A DNA stretch of 64,000 nt from Woeseia sp. (GTDB lineage: Bacteria; Pseudomonadota; Gammaproteobacteria; Steroidobacterales; Woeseiaceae). The first letter of the stretch is position 1, and each line of letters starts with the position of its first letter. This document shows, piece by piece, positions 16,995-25,531 of this stretch. Location: positions 186,001 to 250,000 of the forward strand of contig JAJFKW010000002.1 in assembly GCA_021773015.1 (NCBI GenBank), read 5' to 3'. The notes under the pieces were generated by a model, which worked only from the letters and a program-made list of their open reading frames with translations, searched no databases and was not told the origin of the DNA. Position numbers and translations under genes: made by a program.

Positions 16995-18119
16995 ATGAGT
17001 GGCCCAAAAAAAATAGTTGTCTTGGGCGGAACGGGACACTTTGGCGGCAGAATCTGTCGTCGACTCGCGGGTGAGGCCAATACGACTATGGTTGTGACAA
17101 GCCGCCGTCTCGCAGACGCTGACGCGCTTGCCGCAAATTTACGGCAGTCGTCGCCGGGTGCGTCAGTCCGTGCCGCGGCACTCGATCAATCATCGGCTGG
17201 TTTTGCGCGCGATCTAACCGCGCTCTCCCCAAATATTGTGATTCACACAGCGGGGCCGTACCAGGGCCAGAACTACCGCGTCGCAGAAGCCTGTATTGAT
17301 TGCGGTAGTCATTATATTGATCTCGCCGACGGTCGGGAATTTGTACACGGAATTGGCGGATTGGACGCAGCTGCGAAATCAAGCGGCGTTCTGCTGGTAT
17401 CCGGTGCAAGTACGTTGCCAGGTCTGTCAACCGCAGTGATCGATATGTTGCGAAGCCGCTTCGATGAAATTCATGCGATTGAAATTTCGATTGCGCCTGG
17501 GCATCAGACACCGCGTGGTGCTGGCACAGTAGCGGCAGTACTAAGCTACTGTGGAGTGCCATTTAAGGTCTTGAAAGATGGTCACTGGATTACGATGCAC
17601 GGTTGGCAAAATATGCAACGACAATCTTACCCGGCGCTGGGTTTCCGCCTGTCTGCCGCATGCGATGTGCCAGATCTTGGGTTATTGCCGGAATACGTAG
17701 CCGGGTCGAGAACGGTTACCTTTCACGCTGCACTCGAAGCCAAGTGGGAGCAAATCGCGCTCTGGATTATGGCGTGGCTCACGCGGGGTGGACTCGTCAG
17801 CAGTTGGCGCCGCAGTATCCCACTCTTTCGCTCAATCAGCGGTCGGTTGATCAGATTTGGGTCGGACGTTGGTGGTATGCACATACGTTTGTCTGGGGTC
17901 GCGCGCGATGGCGGTGAAAAATCAGTATCGTGGGATTTGACGGCGCGGCAGAATCACGGACCGGAAATCCCCTGTGTGCCAGCGTTGGTATTGGCGCGAA
18001 AGCTAGCTGATGATCAAATATCAAAAACGGGGGCAATTCCATGCCTAGGATTAATATCCGTGGAAGAGTTCGATGCGGAAGTAAAGGACCTCGATATCGA
18101 TTGGGAAATATCCGGCTAG
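16995..18119 (+). CDS. Saccharopine dehydrogenase-like NAD(P)-binding protein
   Basis: 374 residues from the ATG at 16995; the frame extends to a TTG at 16971, but the ATG gives the usual N-terminus directly before the Rossmann strand. The dinucleotide loop is VVLGGTGHFGGRICRRL, followed by VIHTAGPYQGQNYRVAEAC and YIDLADGREFV, both typical of the saccharopine-dehydrogenase NADP-binding family. The substrate is unknown; bacterial members of this type are often trans-acting enoyl-reductase-like or of undefined activity. It stands between the START cluster and a hydrolase on the other strand. Confidence 0.8.
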   Translation: MSGPKKIVVLGGTGHFGGRICRRLAGEANTTMVVTSRRLADADALAANLRQSSPGASVRAAALDQSSAGFARDLTALSPNIVIHTAGPYQGQNYRVAEACIDCGSHYIDLADGREFVHGIGGLDAAAKSSGVLLVSGASTLPGLSTAVIDMLRSRFDEIHAIEISIAPGHQTPRGAGTVAAVLSYCGVPFKVLKDGHWITMHGWQNMQRQSYPALGFRLSAACDVPDLGLLPEYVAGSRTVTFHAALEAKWEQIALWIMAWLTRGGLVSSWRRSIPLFRSISGRLIRFGSDVGGMHIRLSGVARDGGEKSVSWDLTARQNHGPEIPCVPALVLARKLADDQISKTGAIPCLGLISVEEFDAEVKDLDIDWEISG

Positions 18120-18200
18120 GCCTTACACGTTAGTGAATCACTCAGCCGCTGCGCAGTTGAGCCGACGCTTGGGGTGCAATGACCCGCTTATGAAGCGGCG

Positions 18201-19640
18201 TTACCGGATGCTCAACCAATCCAGTAGATGTTGCGACTGAAATGCAAAAAATGGATTGTATCGGGCGCGGAGAAAAAAGTCCGGCGTCAGCAGCAAAACA
18301 CCGCTTTCTCCGCGAGGCGCTAGGGCACCGAGGAAAATTTGCGGCCCTGCAGCCGCACCACCTCGGCCGTTTCCATATATCACGTCGTCAGGTCTAAATG
18401 GCACGGCGATATGAGAAAGGGAATAAAATTCTGACGGCCATTGCATAGTTGTTGACTGGCTGGTCACGTCAGATTGACCCGCCGTCAGCACCTGCCGCTC
18501 AATAGCGTTTTCAGATCGCTCGCGGTTCTTTAATATTGTGACGTCGAATGTCATCGGTGCCATTGCGGTGAAATACTCGGTTGGATCTTGCGGTGGGTTC
18601 TTCAATAAGTGCGCTACAGTGCTATTGCGATTGATGTCATAGACGACGATGTCGCTCCCGTTGGTGGGCAACCGCTTGTACAGGGTGTCAATTATTGCAG
18701 TGGCACCCACCGTGTTGTCGACGATCGATTGAAACGTCAGTATCGGCGGCAACAACGCTGCCGAAGTCGCATCGGCGAGGCGTTTGTGAACACGATTGGA
18801 AATTTTGTGAACTTCCCACGCCGCTTGTTTTGGAAAAGACGTGAATTTAAATGGGTCGACTTCTGGCAATACCGTAAACCACTTAAATTTTTCAAAGTAC
18901 GGCAGCCAAGAGATTGCCTTATGCCAGTTTGTCACGGCGGCCGCTTTGGATATCGCGATTCCGGGTGACATGAGTACGAGCGCATCAGGGCAGGTCATAT
19001 CGTCTGACTCGGCGCAGCGCAGCGCATAGTCGACCGCAAGCAGACCACCGTTGGAGTAGCCGACGATCAGCAGTGACTGATCGGCACCAGGTCGTTCGAC
19101 GGCTCTGCGTACAGCGATGCGAACCGCTGCGGTCCAATTTTCCCAGCGCGCTTGCACTAAACCAGAAACGGCGAAACCATGCCCCGGCATTCTTGGCGCA
19201 ACGACGTTGTAGCCCGCACCTGCAAGAGTTTGTGCTGTCGCCAGCATCGAGTAGGGCGAATCCGTCAAGCCGTGCAATAACACCGCAACACCCTTCGGCG
19301 ACGGTACGCTGGTCTCGTAAGAACGATTCCAATTGCTGTTGAATTTCTCAGGATGCGTCAAGCTATTCACAAAGTAACGATCTGCCGGACTACCAGCGCG
19401 TGATGCTGTCGGTATCTTTTCACGAAGTTCCGCGGCGAGTCGTGGTTCTATCGCGAGATATGCGTCCCAACCAGTCTGTTTTTCCATTGAGGCATCGAAC
19501 TCGTGTTCGAACTCGATGTGATGTTCAAGCGCCAGTGTGGGCATATTCCGGGCATTAAACGCCCGTCCAAAATAGATCGTCAGCACTAGTACGGTAGCAA
19601 TCATGACAAGCCATTTGCTGATTCGGATGACGGTAGGCAT
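18201..19640 (-). CDS. Membrane-anchored alpha/beta hydrolase
   Basis: 479 residues. A single hydrophobic segment at about 8-26 probably anchors the protein or acts as a signal. The hydrolase core follows: the oxyanion strand AVLLHGLTDSPYSM, MPGHGF, and the nucleophile elbow VGYSNGGLL with the catalytic Ser. The acid and His are less obvious; a conserved-looking VYDINRNSTVAHLL lies near the expected place. The architecture resembles monoglyceride-lipase-like (S33-type) hydrolases. Substrate unknown, location probably periplasmic face of the inner membrane. Confidence 0.8.
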   Translation of the reverse strand: MPTVIRISKWLVMIATVLVLTIYFGRAFNARNMPTLALEHHIEFEHEFDASMEKQTGWDAYLAIEPRLAAELREKIPTASRAGSPADRYFVNSLTHPEKFNSNWNRSYETSVPSPKGVAVLLHGLTDSPYSMLATAQTLAGAGYNVVAPRMPGHGFAVSGLVQARWENWTAAVRIAVRRAVERPGADQSLLIVGYSNGGLLAVDYALRCAESDDMTCPDALVLMSPGIAISKAAAVTNWHKAISWLPYFEKFKWFTVLPEVDPFKFTSFPKQAAWEVHKISNRVHKRLADATSAALLPPILTFQSIVDNTVGATAIIDTLYKRLPTNGSDIVVYDINRNSTVAHLLKNPPQDPTEYFTAMAPMTFDVTILKNRERSENAIERQVLTAGQSDVTSQSTTMQWPSEFYSLSHIAVPFRPDDVIYGNGRGGAAAGPQIFLGALAPRGESGVLLLTPDFFLRARYNPFFAFQSQHLLDWLSIR

Positions 19641-19828
19641 TTCTCGATTTAATGTCCCTGCTGTAGTGCCCTAAATTATGCACTGCTGGTATTGCGCGTG
19701 TCAGCATTGAGTGGCTGCCGGACGTCGAGAAATTGGAAACTGGCAACGCATATGACCGCCGATCGTGTTCGACAGATTGCCGATAGCGTTGTAGTCTATT
19801 TGTCGTAGGGCGTGCGGTGGAGGGCAAA

Positions 19829-20830
19829 ATGTCGTTTAAAAACAGTCATTATGATCCAAAGACAAACTCAGTAATTACACTAGTAACTTCGCTGGTAGCA
19901 ACGTTTTTGCTGACATTAACCACGGCAACGATGGCGGAGTCCGTCGAGCCGGATACTGCCACGGCAAATCAGGCGCTGGTGGCAGCTGTTGAAAGCGGAA
20001 ATGCTGATCATGCTGCAGCATTACTGGAGCAGGGCGCCAGTGCGAATACGCGAGCCGGAAACGGATTACCGGTGCTGTTTATTGCCGCGCAAAACGGCAG
20101 ACACCAAATACTTCGAGCGCTGATTGAGGCGGGTGCCGATGTCGAAGGAGGGCCGGCTTCAAGCCGTGGCGTCACTGCTATGGGCGTGGCGTCTCAACTT
20201 GGCGACTCGGAAACGGTGCGCATATTGGTTACGAAGGGTGCCAATGTTGATGTTAGCGGCCCGAACGGTTCAACACCGCTAATGCTGGCGGCGCAGTACG
20301 ATAAAGGAGACGTTATCGATTTGTTGCTCGAAGGTGGCGCAAACGTTGATGCGTCACGCGACGACGGTATGACACCCCTTAGTCTTGCTGCCGAGCGGGA
20401 ATTTGCGGAAAGCGTAGAGAAATTGGTAAGCAGTGGCGCCGACCTAGAGTTGGCTGACCGGCGCAAAATGACGGCGCTGCACCAGGCCGTGCGCAAGAGT
20501 AACATCGAAATTTCTCGTATTCTTTTGGCTGCCGGGGCAAACACGGAAGCGGCCGGGCCGAATCAAATGCGACCATTACATGTGGCGGCACATCGTCGAA
20601 ACGCAAACCTAATCATACTATTATTAAAAGCAGGGGCCGATCCGAAAGCAACTGCCCGAGGTGGTGTTACGCCGATGCACATCGCTGTTGGAGGCGGGGC
20701 GCTCGAAGCGGCACGAGCTCTTCGTGATGTTTCAAACTTGGACGCCGTAGCGATGGGTGATACTCCGCTTGGCGTAGCGAAAAAACGCAATGATTCAGCA
20801 ATGATCGCACTCCTGAATGCTACCGAATGA
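19829..20830 (+). CDS. Exported ankyrin-repeat protein
   Basis: 333 residues from the ATG at 19829, chosen because GGAGGG lies five bases upstream; the frame extends to a GTG at 19817. A signal peptide (hydrophobic TLVTSLVATFLLTLTTATMA) is followed by about eight ankyrin repeats, for example NGLPVLFIAAQNGRHQI, NGSTPLMLAAQYDKGDV and GGVTPMHIAVGGGALEA. Ankyrin stacks bind proteins. The stop overlaps the next start (ATGA), so it is translationally coupled to a small lipoprotein, and the two may act together in the periplasm. Confidence 0.87.
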   Translation: MSFKNSHYDPKTNSVITLVTSLVATFLLTLTTATMAESVEPDTATANQALVAAVESGNADHAAALLEQGASANTRAGNGLPVLFIAAQNGRHQILRALIEAGADVEGGPASSRGVTAMGVASQLGDSETVRILVTKGANVDVSGPNGSTPLMLAAQYDKGDVIDLLLEGGANVDASRDDGMTPLSLAAEREFAESVEKLVSSGADLELADRRKMTALHQAVRKSNIEISRILLAAGANTEAAGPNQMRPLHVAAHRRNANLIILLLKAGADPKATARGGVTPMHIAVGGGALEAARALRDVSNLDAVAMGDTPLGVAKKRNDSAMIALLNATE

Positions 20831-21144
20831 GAAATGCAAAATTCTTAGGCGCTGGTATTTCTGTTTGCTCAGCGTTGGTGGCGTGCTCCGACAGCAGGCA
20901 GATCGCACAGATACAATCTGCCTGCGACAGTGGTGGTAAATTTAGCAAAGAAGTTTGCCGTTGCATTGCAGAAGGAGCGGCAGATGCTGAGATGCCTGAA
21001 TTGATATCAGAGTGGCTCGCAACGCAGTTGGAGGCAGAAGAAGGGACACCGACAAGTAATGGCGTGTCGCCAAAAATGAAGACACGTGATTTCTTGAGAT
21101 TTATGGGTAGGGTGCAGGATCCAGAACGACTTTGTGAAAGCTAG
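20827..21144 (+). CDS. Small Cys-containing lipoprotein coupled to the ankyrin gene
   Basis: 105 residues with a lipobox SALVAC after a short signal. The mature part has three further Cys in CDSGG...VCRCIAEGAADA plus one near the C-terminus (LCES), which could form disulfides in the periplasm. The ATGA overlap with the ankyrin gene makes coupled translation likely. No family recognised. Confidence 0.75.
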   Translation: MRNAKFLGAGISVCSALVACSDSRQIAQIQSACDSGGKFSKEVCRCIAEGAADAEMPELISEWLATQLEAEEGTPTSNGVSPKMKTRDFLRFMGRVQDPERLCES

Positions 21145-21254
21145 CGGGTCTTGGGCCGTTTGCGGCCGCCGGGGAGCATTTTCAGATCTTTTCGTAGTCT
21201 TGATTGTTGCGGTCTTCGCGAAGCGAGCGCTACAAACTGTGACCCATATCGCAT
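21141..21254 (-). CDS. Candidate small basic ORF, 37 residues
   Basis: An ATG at 21252-21254 opens a 37-codon frame ending in a very basic tail (LRKDLKMLPGGRKRPKTR). It fills the gap between two plus-strand genes on the opposite strand and overlaps the stop of the first by a few bases. No good ribosome site is seen. The compositional bias makes it worth recording, but it may be chance. Confidence 0.28.
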   Translation of the reverse strand: MRYGSQFVALASRRPQQSRLRKDLKMLPGGRKRPKTR

Positions 21255-21311
21255 AGATTCACGTGCTAATCTGCCCAAATGATCGCTTATGACTTGCGAC
21301 AGGAGATCGCA

Positions 21312-22064
21312 GTGCATCGAATGATCGCCACAATAATCTTACTGCTAGGTTCGACGACGGTACTGCATGCGCAAACAACGACGCTTTCGTTCTCTGATGC
21401 CGATTTTCAAGTAACGACAGTTTTTAATGACGTTGGTACATTCAGCTTTGAAATTGAAATCAATACTGCGTTAGCTCCCGGTGTATACATAAATCCTGAT
21501 ATTGTCAGCATATCGTACGCGGTCAGCGGAATATTGACTCAGAGTACGCCATCGGGGTTCGCTAGCTTTGCATTGCAGCGTGATATGGATGGTGCAGAAT
21601 TCTACGCTCAAGGCAGCTCGTTGAGTTTCGAAGTAAGTCAGAATGCGGTTCTTACCGATGGTGTGCAAATTGTTGAGCTTGTTGGTAACGGATTGGTGTT
21701 TACATTTAATGGACGTGAGAATGGCAATGGTCGGTTCCACCCAGCGCTCGTCGAGCTTAATTCAGATGGAACCGGACAAATTCAAAATTCTGACAACATC
21801 ATCGTGAATGTGCCGTTGGAACAAATAGATTTTGGTGACGAGTACGTGACGAGCCTGATGTTCGACACCGGCAATACAACCCTTCTAACTGAAACGCCAG
21901 TTGCGCCACCACCAGCTCCGCCCCCAGCTCCGCGCGGCGGCAGCGGTTCCAGCTCGATGTTTGACGTCGTCGTGCTTGCGCTAGCAACATTTTTCGTTTT
22001 TGTGGTCCGACAGCGCCGACGTCGCCTGGCGATACTGAGTCCAAGCGCTAGGACTCGTCAGTAA
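21312..22064 (+). CDS. Exported protein with GlyGly-CTERM sorting signal
   Basis: 250 residues from a GTG at 21312, chosen because AGGAG lies six bases upstream and the start then opens a clean signal peptide (MIATIILLLGSTTVLHAQ). The body is beta-rich and without recognised domains. The C-terminus has a proline-rich linker (APPPAPPPAP), then RGGSGSSSM, a hydrophobic helix and a QRRRRLA cluster. This tripartite end matches GlyGly-CTERM signals, which rhombosortase cleaves before release through type II secretion. No rhombosortase lies in the window. The gene overlaps the convergent lipoprotein gene by 17 bases. Confidence 0.75.
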   Translation: MHRMIATIILLLGSTTVLHAQTTTLSFSDADFQVTTVFNDVGTFSFEIEINTALAPGVYINPDIVSISYAVSGILTQSTPSGFASFALQRDMDGAEFYAQGSSLSFEVSQNAVLTDGVQIVELVGNGLVFTFNGRENGNGRFHPALVELNSDGTGQIQNSDNIIVNVPLEQIDFGDEYVTSLMFDTGNTTLLTETPVAPPPAPPPAPRGGSGSSSMFDVVVLALATFFVFVVRQRRRRLAILSPSARTRQ

Positions 22065-22554
22065 CGATCAAATCAGCGATATCGCCGGAATCTTCCCACT
22101 TTATCTTCATTTTGGTTCTGGGACCCGGTTTTAGATCGCCGTTGCTATTGGTCAAGCTGATCCGAACAATACCGGAGCAAAAGTTTTTCGCACATCCGCA
22201 GGGTGTGCTGTCTTGGCCAAACTCCACGCCCTCTTGGGTGAAGGTATCGCCGGGTTCCATCAATCCTAGAGTGAAATTAAGCACCTTAATACATGCCTGC
22301 GGCTGAAATTCGGTATGGTAATTCGCCTCTAGCCGAACCTTCAGACTATTCGGCTGATACGTCTGGTTGCTCTTGTTTTCGACAACAAACGTTACTTTGA
22401 ATTCTTGCGGGTCAGGCAGAACGTTGGGTAATGGTGGGATGTTGACGAATCGTACGTTAGAGCCGGTACACCCAAACGCCGCCATACATACGAGCAGCAT
22501 CGCAATCCGGCCTGTCCTGCGAGTAATTCTGTCGCGCTTCAATTCTAATCTCAT
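22048..22554 (-). CDS. Lipoprotein of unknown function
   Basis: 168 residues with a basic n-region and lipobox MAAFGC. The mature part looks beta-rich: VTFVVENKSNQTYQPNSLKVRLE suggests an Ig-like or CARDB-type sandwich, and CGCAKNFCSG could form a disulfide cluster. AGGA precedes the start. It converges with and slightly overlaps the GlyGly-CTERM gene. Function unknown. Confidence 0.7.
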   Translation of the reverse strand: MRLELKRDRITRRTGRIAMLLVCMAAFGCTGSNVRFVNIPPLPNVLPDPQEFKVTFVVENKSNQTYQPNSLKVRLEANYHTEFQPQACIKVLNFTLGLMEPGDTFTQEGVEFGQDSTPCGCAKNFCSGIVRISLTNSNGDLKPGPRTKMKIKWEDSGDIADLIVTDES

Positions 22555-22581
22555 GACGATTGTTCCTTCACGTTATCGTTA

Positions 22582-22761
22582 ATGGGCGGTCATACTGTAG
22601 AAAGCGAAAGGAGCGTTCAGATTCCCTCAAACGCGTATCAATTTATCGGTTTGTTGCCAGGGGAATCAGGCGCGATCGTTGACATTACCGCACGAAAAGG
22701 TCGATATGCTGAAGGTTGTTTGGATATGATTGAGAATTCACGCAGCCAGGGGCAAGTCTAA
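22582..22761 (+). CDS. Small ORF (59 residues) translationally coupled to the GST gene
   Basis: A 59-codon frame (begins MGGHTVESERS, contains YQFIGLLPGESGAIVDI and GRYAEGCLDMIE) ends with TAA whose last base is the A of the GST start (TAATG). The composition looks like a soluble folded peptide, and the one-base overlap argues for a real, coupled gene. No ribosome site or family is recognised. Confidence 0.5.
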   Translation: MGGHTVESERSVQIPSNAYQFIGLLPGESGAIVDITARKGRYAEGCLDMIENSRSQGQV

Positions 22762-23384
22762 TGTATCGGCTTTACGGTTTTTCGTCGCAGAATTCTCTAA
22801 AGGCGCTGTACGTAATTGAGGCTGTGGGTGTCGACTACGAATTCGTCTACGTTAATTTGATGAAGGGCGAACAGCGATCTGAGAGTTTTCTTGAGAAAAC
22901 GCCAGTTGGCAAAGTCCCATTGCTAGAGTACGACGGAGAGTACTTGTTTGAGTCTGGAGCGATCTGCCGCTACCTTGCCAGCGTTGCGAAGTCGCCGCTC
23001 TATCCGACAGACAATATGCAACGCGGACGAATTGATCAATGGCTGGATTTTTTCAGCTGCCATCTCGGGCGTTGGCTTAGCAAGTTGTACTTTGAGCAGA
23101 TTATTAAGCCAAAGGCCGGGCTCGGCGAACGGGACAAAGCCGGTTGCGAAGAGGCCGAAAAATTTGCATTGCAGCAACTCGCTCTGATTGATAGTCAACT
23201 CAGCGACGCCGATTGGATTGCCAATAACCAATATTCTATTGCAGATCTAGTCGCTTTCGCCTACATCGAACAAGTTCACGCTATTGAACTTCCGATGGAG
23301 AATTATCCAAACGTCAGTGAATGGCTCGAGAGAATGAGTAGTCAAGACAGCATTGCCAATGCGATAGCGCGGCTCCCGAAGTAG
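22761..23384 (+). CDS. Glutathione S-transferase family protein
   Basis: 207 residues with the two-domain GST layout: a thioredoxin-like N-domain (MYRLYGFSSQNSLKAL, then KTPVGKVPLLEYDGEYLFESGAICRYLA with the cis-Pro and glutathione gamma-glutamyl contact ES), and a helical C-domain (from about residue 85) with the N-capping region SIADLVAFAYIEQ. The Ser in SSQNS is the probable glutathione-activating residue. Cytoplasmic detoxification or disulfide role is inferred. Confidence 0.9.
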   Translation: MYRLYGFSSQNSLKALYVIEAVGVDYEFVYVNLMKGEQRSESFLEKTPVGKVPLLEYDGEYLFESGAICRYLASVAKSPLYPTDNMQRGRIDQWLDFFSCHLGRWLSKLYFEQIIKPKAGLGERDKAGCEEAEKFALQQLALIDSQLSDADWIANNQYSIADLVAFAYIEQVHAIELPMENYPNVSEWLERMSSQDSIANAIARLPK

Positions 23385-23481
23385 GCTTCGCTTTGTGTCA
23401 ACTTTCTGCGTTGAGTAGTTCTTGCTGCTATACATCTCGCCAGTGCAACACGCTGGTGGTCGAGGAACTGAATGCACTCAA

Positions 23482-24288
23482 CTAGTATTCGACCGTTTCG
23501 CGTTGCAAAGTTACTCTCGATTTCTCCCATTCATTAAGACTCCTCGGTGACGTCAATACCAAAATATTGCCTTGCAGGTCGAAATTCCAGTATCCACGTT
23601 TATCTCCCGCCCAAATGACGCCGTTTCTCCAGGTTTTATCTTCATCGTAATTATTCTGATATGGGGGGCGCCATTTTCCCTGCAGCGGAATTTGCCAGGT
23701 GTTATCTGCACCCGTTACATCACCCCATGGTTTCAGGTCAATCCACAGGCTTGGAACGTCGAGTCCGTAGTGACCGAGCTTCCTGTTGATCACTCGCCAT
23801 CGTCCAGAAAATCTCCTATATGTAGTGCATCGGTTTTCTGAATATCGTTGCCAAAATGGCACGTATTCGACGTACATATCATTGTAGGAGTTTTTTCTTT
23901 TGTCGTGCTGAAACGACGCATAGCTGTACATCGAATCGAAGACGTAGAATGCTGTTAATATCGCTAGGCCGTTCAGGGCGATGACAGCCTGCGTTCCTTT
24001 CGACTTCTTCCAATCGGCTATGGCCAACGTTACATTCCAAACGAAGAGCAAATAGAAAACAAAAAGGAAAGCGCCGGCAGATGGCCGATTTCCATGTTGC
24101 GTCGTATACCAGATTTGGTCTACGCCAATGCAACTGGCAGTGAGTACTCCAAAAATTCCAACAAAGTGAAATAACAGAAGCAACGTAAGTATGGAAATTA
24201 GACAAAGCAGTGGAGCCACGGCTGATGCGGATGGTTGAATATCGAGCATTTGCCGAGTTGACTCGGAGATCCGGCTTATTTTGTGCAC
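23482..24288 (-). CDS. Membrane protein of unknown function
   Basis: Up to 268 residues from a GTG; an ATG at 24249 is an alternative start. Three or four hydrophobic segments occupy the first half (about 22-50, 70-92, 100-125). A soluble, Trp- and Tyr-rich second half follows (WRVINRKLGHYGL, GKWRPPYQNNYDEDKTW), possibly beta-structured. No family recognised. Confidence 0.65.
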   Translation of the reverse strand: MHKISRISESTRQMLDIQPSASAVAPLLCLISILTLLLLFHFVGIFGVLTASCIGVDQIWYTTQHGNRPSAGAFLFVFYLLFVWNVTLAIADWKKSKGTQAVIALNGLAILTAFYVFDSMYSYASFQHDKRKNSYNDMYVEYVPFWQRYSENRCTTYRRFSGRWRVINRKLGHYGLDVPSLWIDLKPWGDVTGADNTWQIPLQGKWRPPYQNNYDEDKTWRNGVIWAGDKRGYWNFDLQGNILVLTSPRSLNEWEKSRVTLQRETVEY

Positions 24289-24388
24289 AAAATAATTATA
24301 TGCTCTTCACGACAACGACCCGTGCCGAAGTCTCAAAATCTTCGGTGCCATACCACGAATAGCGTATTATGTTGGTGAATTTCCGACT

Positions 24389-24440
24389 AAATTGAGGCGC
24401 TTAAACGACTGTTTTGCAGTACGTATAGGCGCTTCAATTT
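24389..24440 (-). terminator. Inverted repeat downstream of the 24456 gene
   Basis: AAATTGAGGCGC and GCGCTTCAATTT form 12-bp arms with one wobble pair around a 28-base loop. It lies just behind the stop of the minus-strand gene and could act as its transcript end. Confidence 0.4.
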
Positions 24441-24455
24441 CGCAGGTCCGGCTAG

Positions 24456-25046
24456 TTAGTTCTTAGCGGATTGTCCACAGGAAAGTCTAAACGCTTCCAG
24501 CTTAGAGCGCGGCGCCCATTCTCCATCTTCATTACGTTCTTCCTGAATGCGCGCCCAATGGCCATCTGCATATTCTTCAAAATATACGTTACGCGTGTCA
24601 CCGGCAACTCGCCACAAATACAGCCGGCCATCGTCGCGTAATTCCGATTCAATTATGTGTACCTCAGGATCGGCGGTGTATTGCCACGCGACCTTCCAAA
24701 TGTTGTCTTTTGTATCCCAAAGGCGAACGTTGACGCCACGTTGTGTGTTCGGAAACTCATTCGGATTGCGGTCAAACCACTCATCGAGGATGCCCATGCC
24801 GTCAAGAATATATCTTGCCCGCCAGAACGCTTCGCCTGAAACTGTATCTGACCATGTGTCGACGTTCTCCGGGTCCGGCCGGTGTACTTCAATCTTGTAT
24901 TCGCCGATCATGAACGCGTATTGCTTAAACTCTTCGGGCATTGCGGGGTGGGGAGTACCGTAGTCGCAGCTTAGCTCGGCGAAGGCCGACGTCGCTAATG
25001 GCGCGCACGCCAATAGCGAGAGTGTCCAGGTAATTCGTTTAGTCAT
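24456..25046 (-). CDS. Exported protein of unknown function (possible DUF1579-like)
   Basis: 196 residues with a signal peptide ending near SAFAELSC. The body contains YAFMIGEYKIEV, SGEAFWRARYILDGMGILDEW and VRLWDTKDNIWKVAWQY. The combination of a 'magnitude of signal' first strand and repeated Trp strands is reminiscent of DUF1579/lipocalin-like beta-barrels, but I hold that lightly. A periplasmic location is likely. Confidence 0.65.
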   Translation of the reverse strand: MTKRITWTLSLLACAPLATSAFAELSCDYGTPHPAMPEEFKQYAFMIGEYKIEVHRPDPENVDTWSDTVSGEAFWRARYILDGMGILDEWFDRNPNEFPNTQRGVNVRLWDTKDNIWKVAWQYTADPEVHIIESELRDDGRLYLWRVAGDTRNVYFEEYADGHWARIQEERNEDGEWAPRSKLEAFRLSCGQSAKN

Positions 25047-25236
25047 TTGGGTTACCTATATTTTTGTAATTGAAATGAATCCCTGGATGGTAGATTTGAC
25101 CATCGTCTAAGCAAATGGTTTTAAAAAATGTGCCGCCGGCTTGAACACGCGGTTATGACTCAAACCGAACTTTGTGGATACAAAGACTTGTTTGTGCGAT
25201 TTGGTTGGCTGTTCGTAGGCAGAAACCATCGTTACG

Positions 25237-25264
25237 TTGACACTTATGAACCGAGGCGTAGAAT
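25237..25264 (+). promoter_or_regulatory. Sigma-70 promoter for the leader before the six-helix membrane gene
   Basis: TTGACA (25237-25242) and TAGAAT (25259-25264) are 16 bases apart, a near-consensus sigma-70 promoter. The predicted start of transcription falls a few bases before the ATG at 25275, so the first product is a short-leader small ORF. Confidence 0.6.
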
Positions 25265-25274
25265 ACAATTCATT

Positions 25275-25406
25275 ATGAATATCCCAATCACAAGAATTCG
25301 CATGCGAGCGAGTGCGCTCAAGGCCGCTGTGGCCAACGGTGCGCGAAATAATGCTTGTGTGCCATTGCAGCAACAGCGGTTGCTGACCGAGGAATTCATG
25401 CGCTGA
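25275..25406 (+). CDS. Small leader ORF, 43 residues
   Basis: The ATG at 25275 lies only about 10 bases downstream of a strong promoter and opens a 43-codon frame (begins MNIPITRIRMRASALK, ends LLTEEFMR) that stops 50 bases before an intrinsic terminator. It could be a regulatory leader peptide or part of a small RNA. No family is recognised, and the short 5' end leaves no room for a normal ribosome site. Confidence 0.4.
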   Translation: MNIPITRIRMRASALKAAVANGARNNACVPLQQQRLLTEEFMR

Positions 25407-25457
25407 CCTGCCAGATCTTTGCTACTGGTGAGTTCAATCGAACCAACCAGAGTATTC

Positions 25458-25491
25458 AAAACCCTGTTTGGTTTGCCAAACAGGGTTTTTT
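25458..25491 (+). terminator. Intrinsic terminator / possible attenuator
   Basis: A perfect 13-bp stem (25459-25471 with 25476-25488), a TTTG loop and a T-rich end make this a convincing terminator. It lies 28 bases before the AGGAGG of the next gene, which leaves no room for another promoter, so the next gene is probably expressed by read-through. Confidence 0.8.
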
Positions 25492-25531
25492 GTTGCCCGA
25501 ACAAAAGATCGATGCGTTAGGAGGGCAAATT

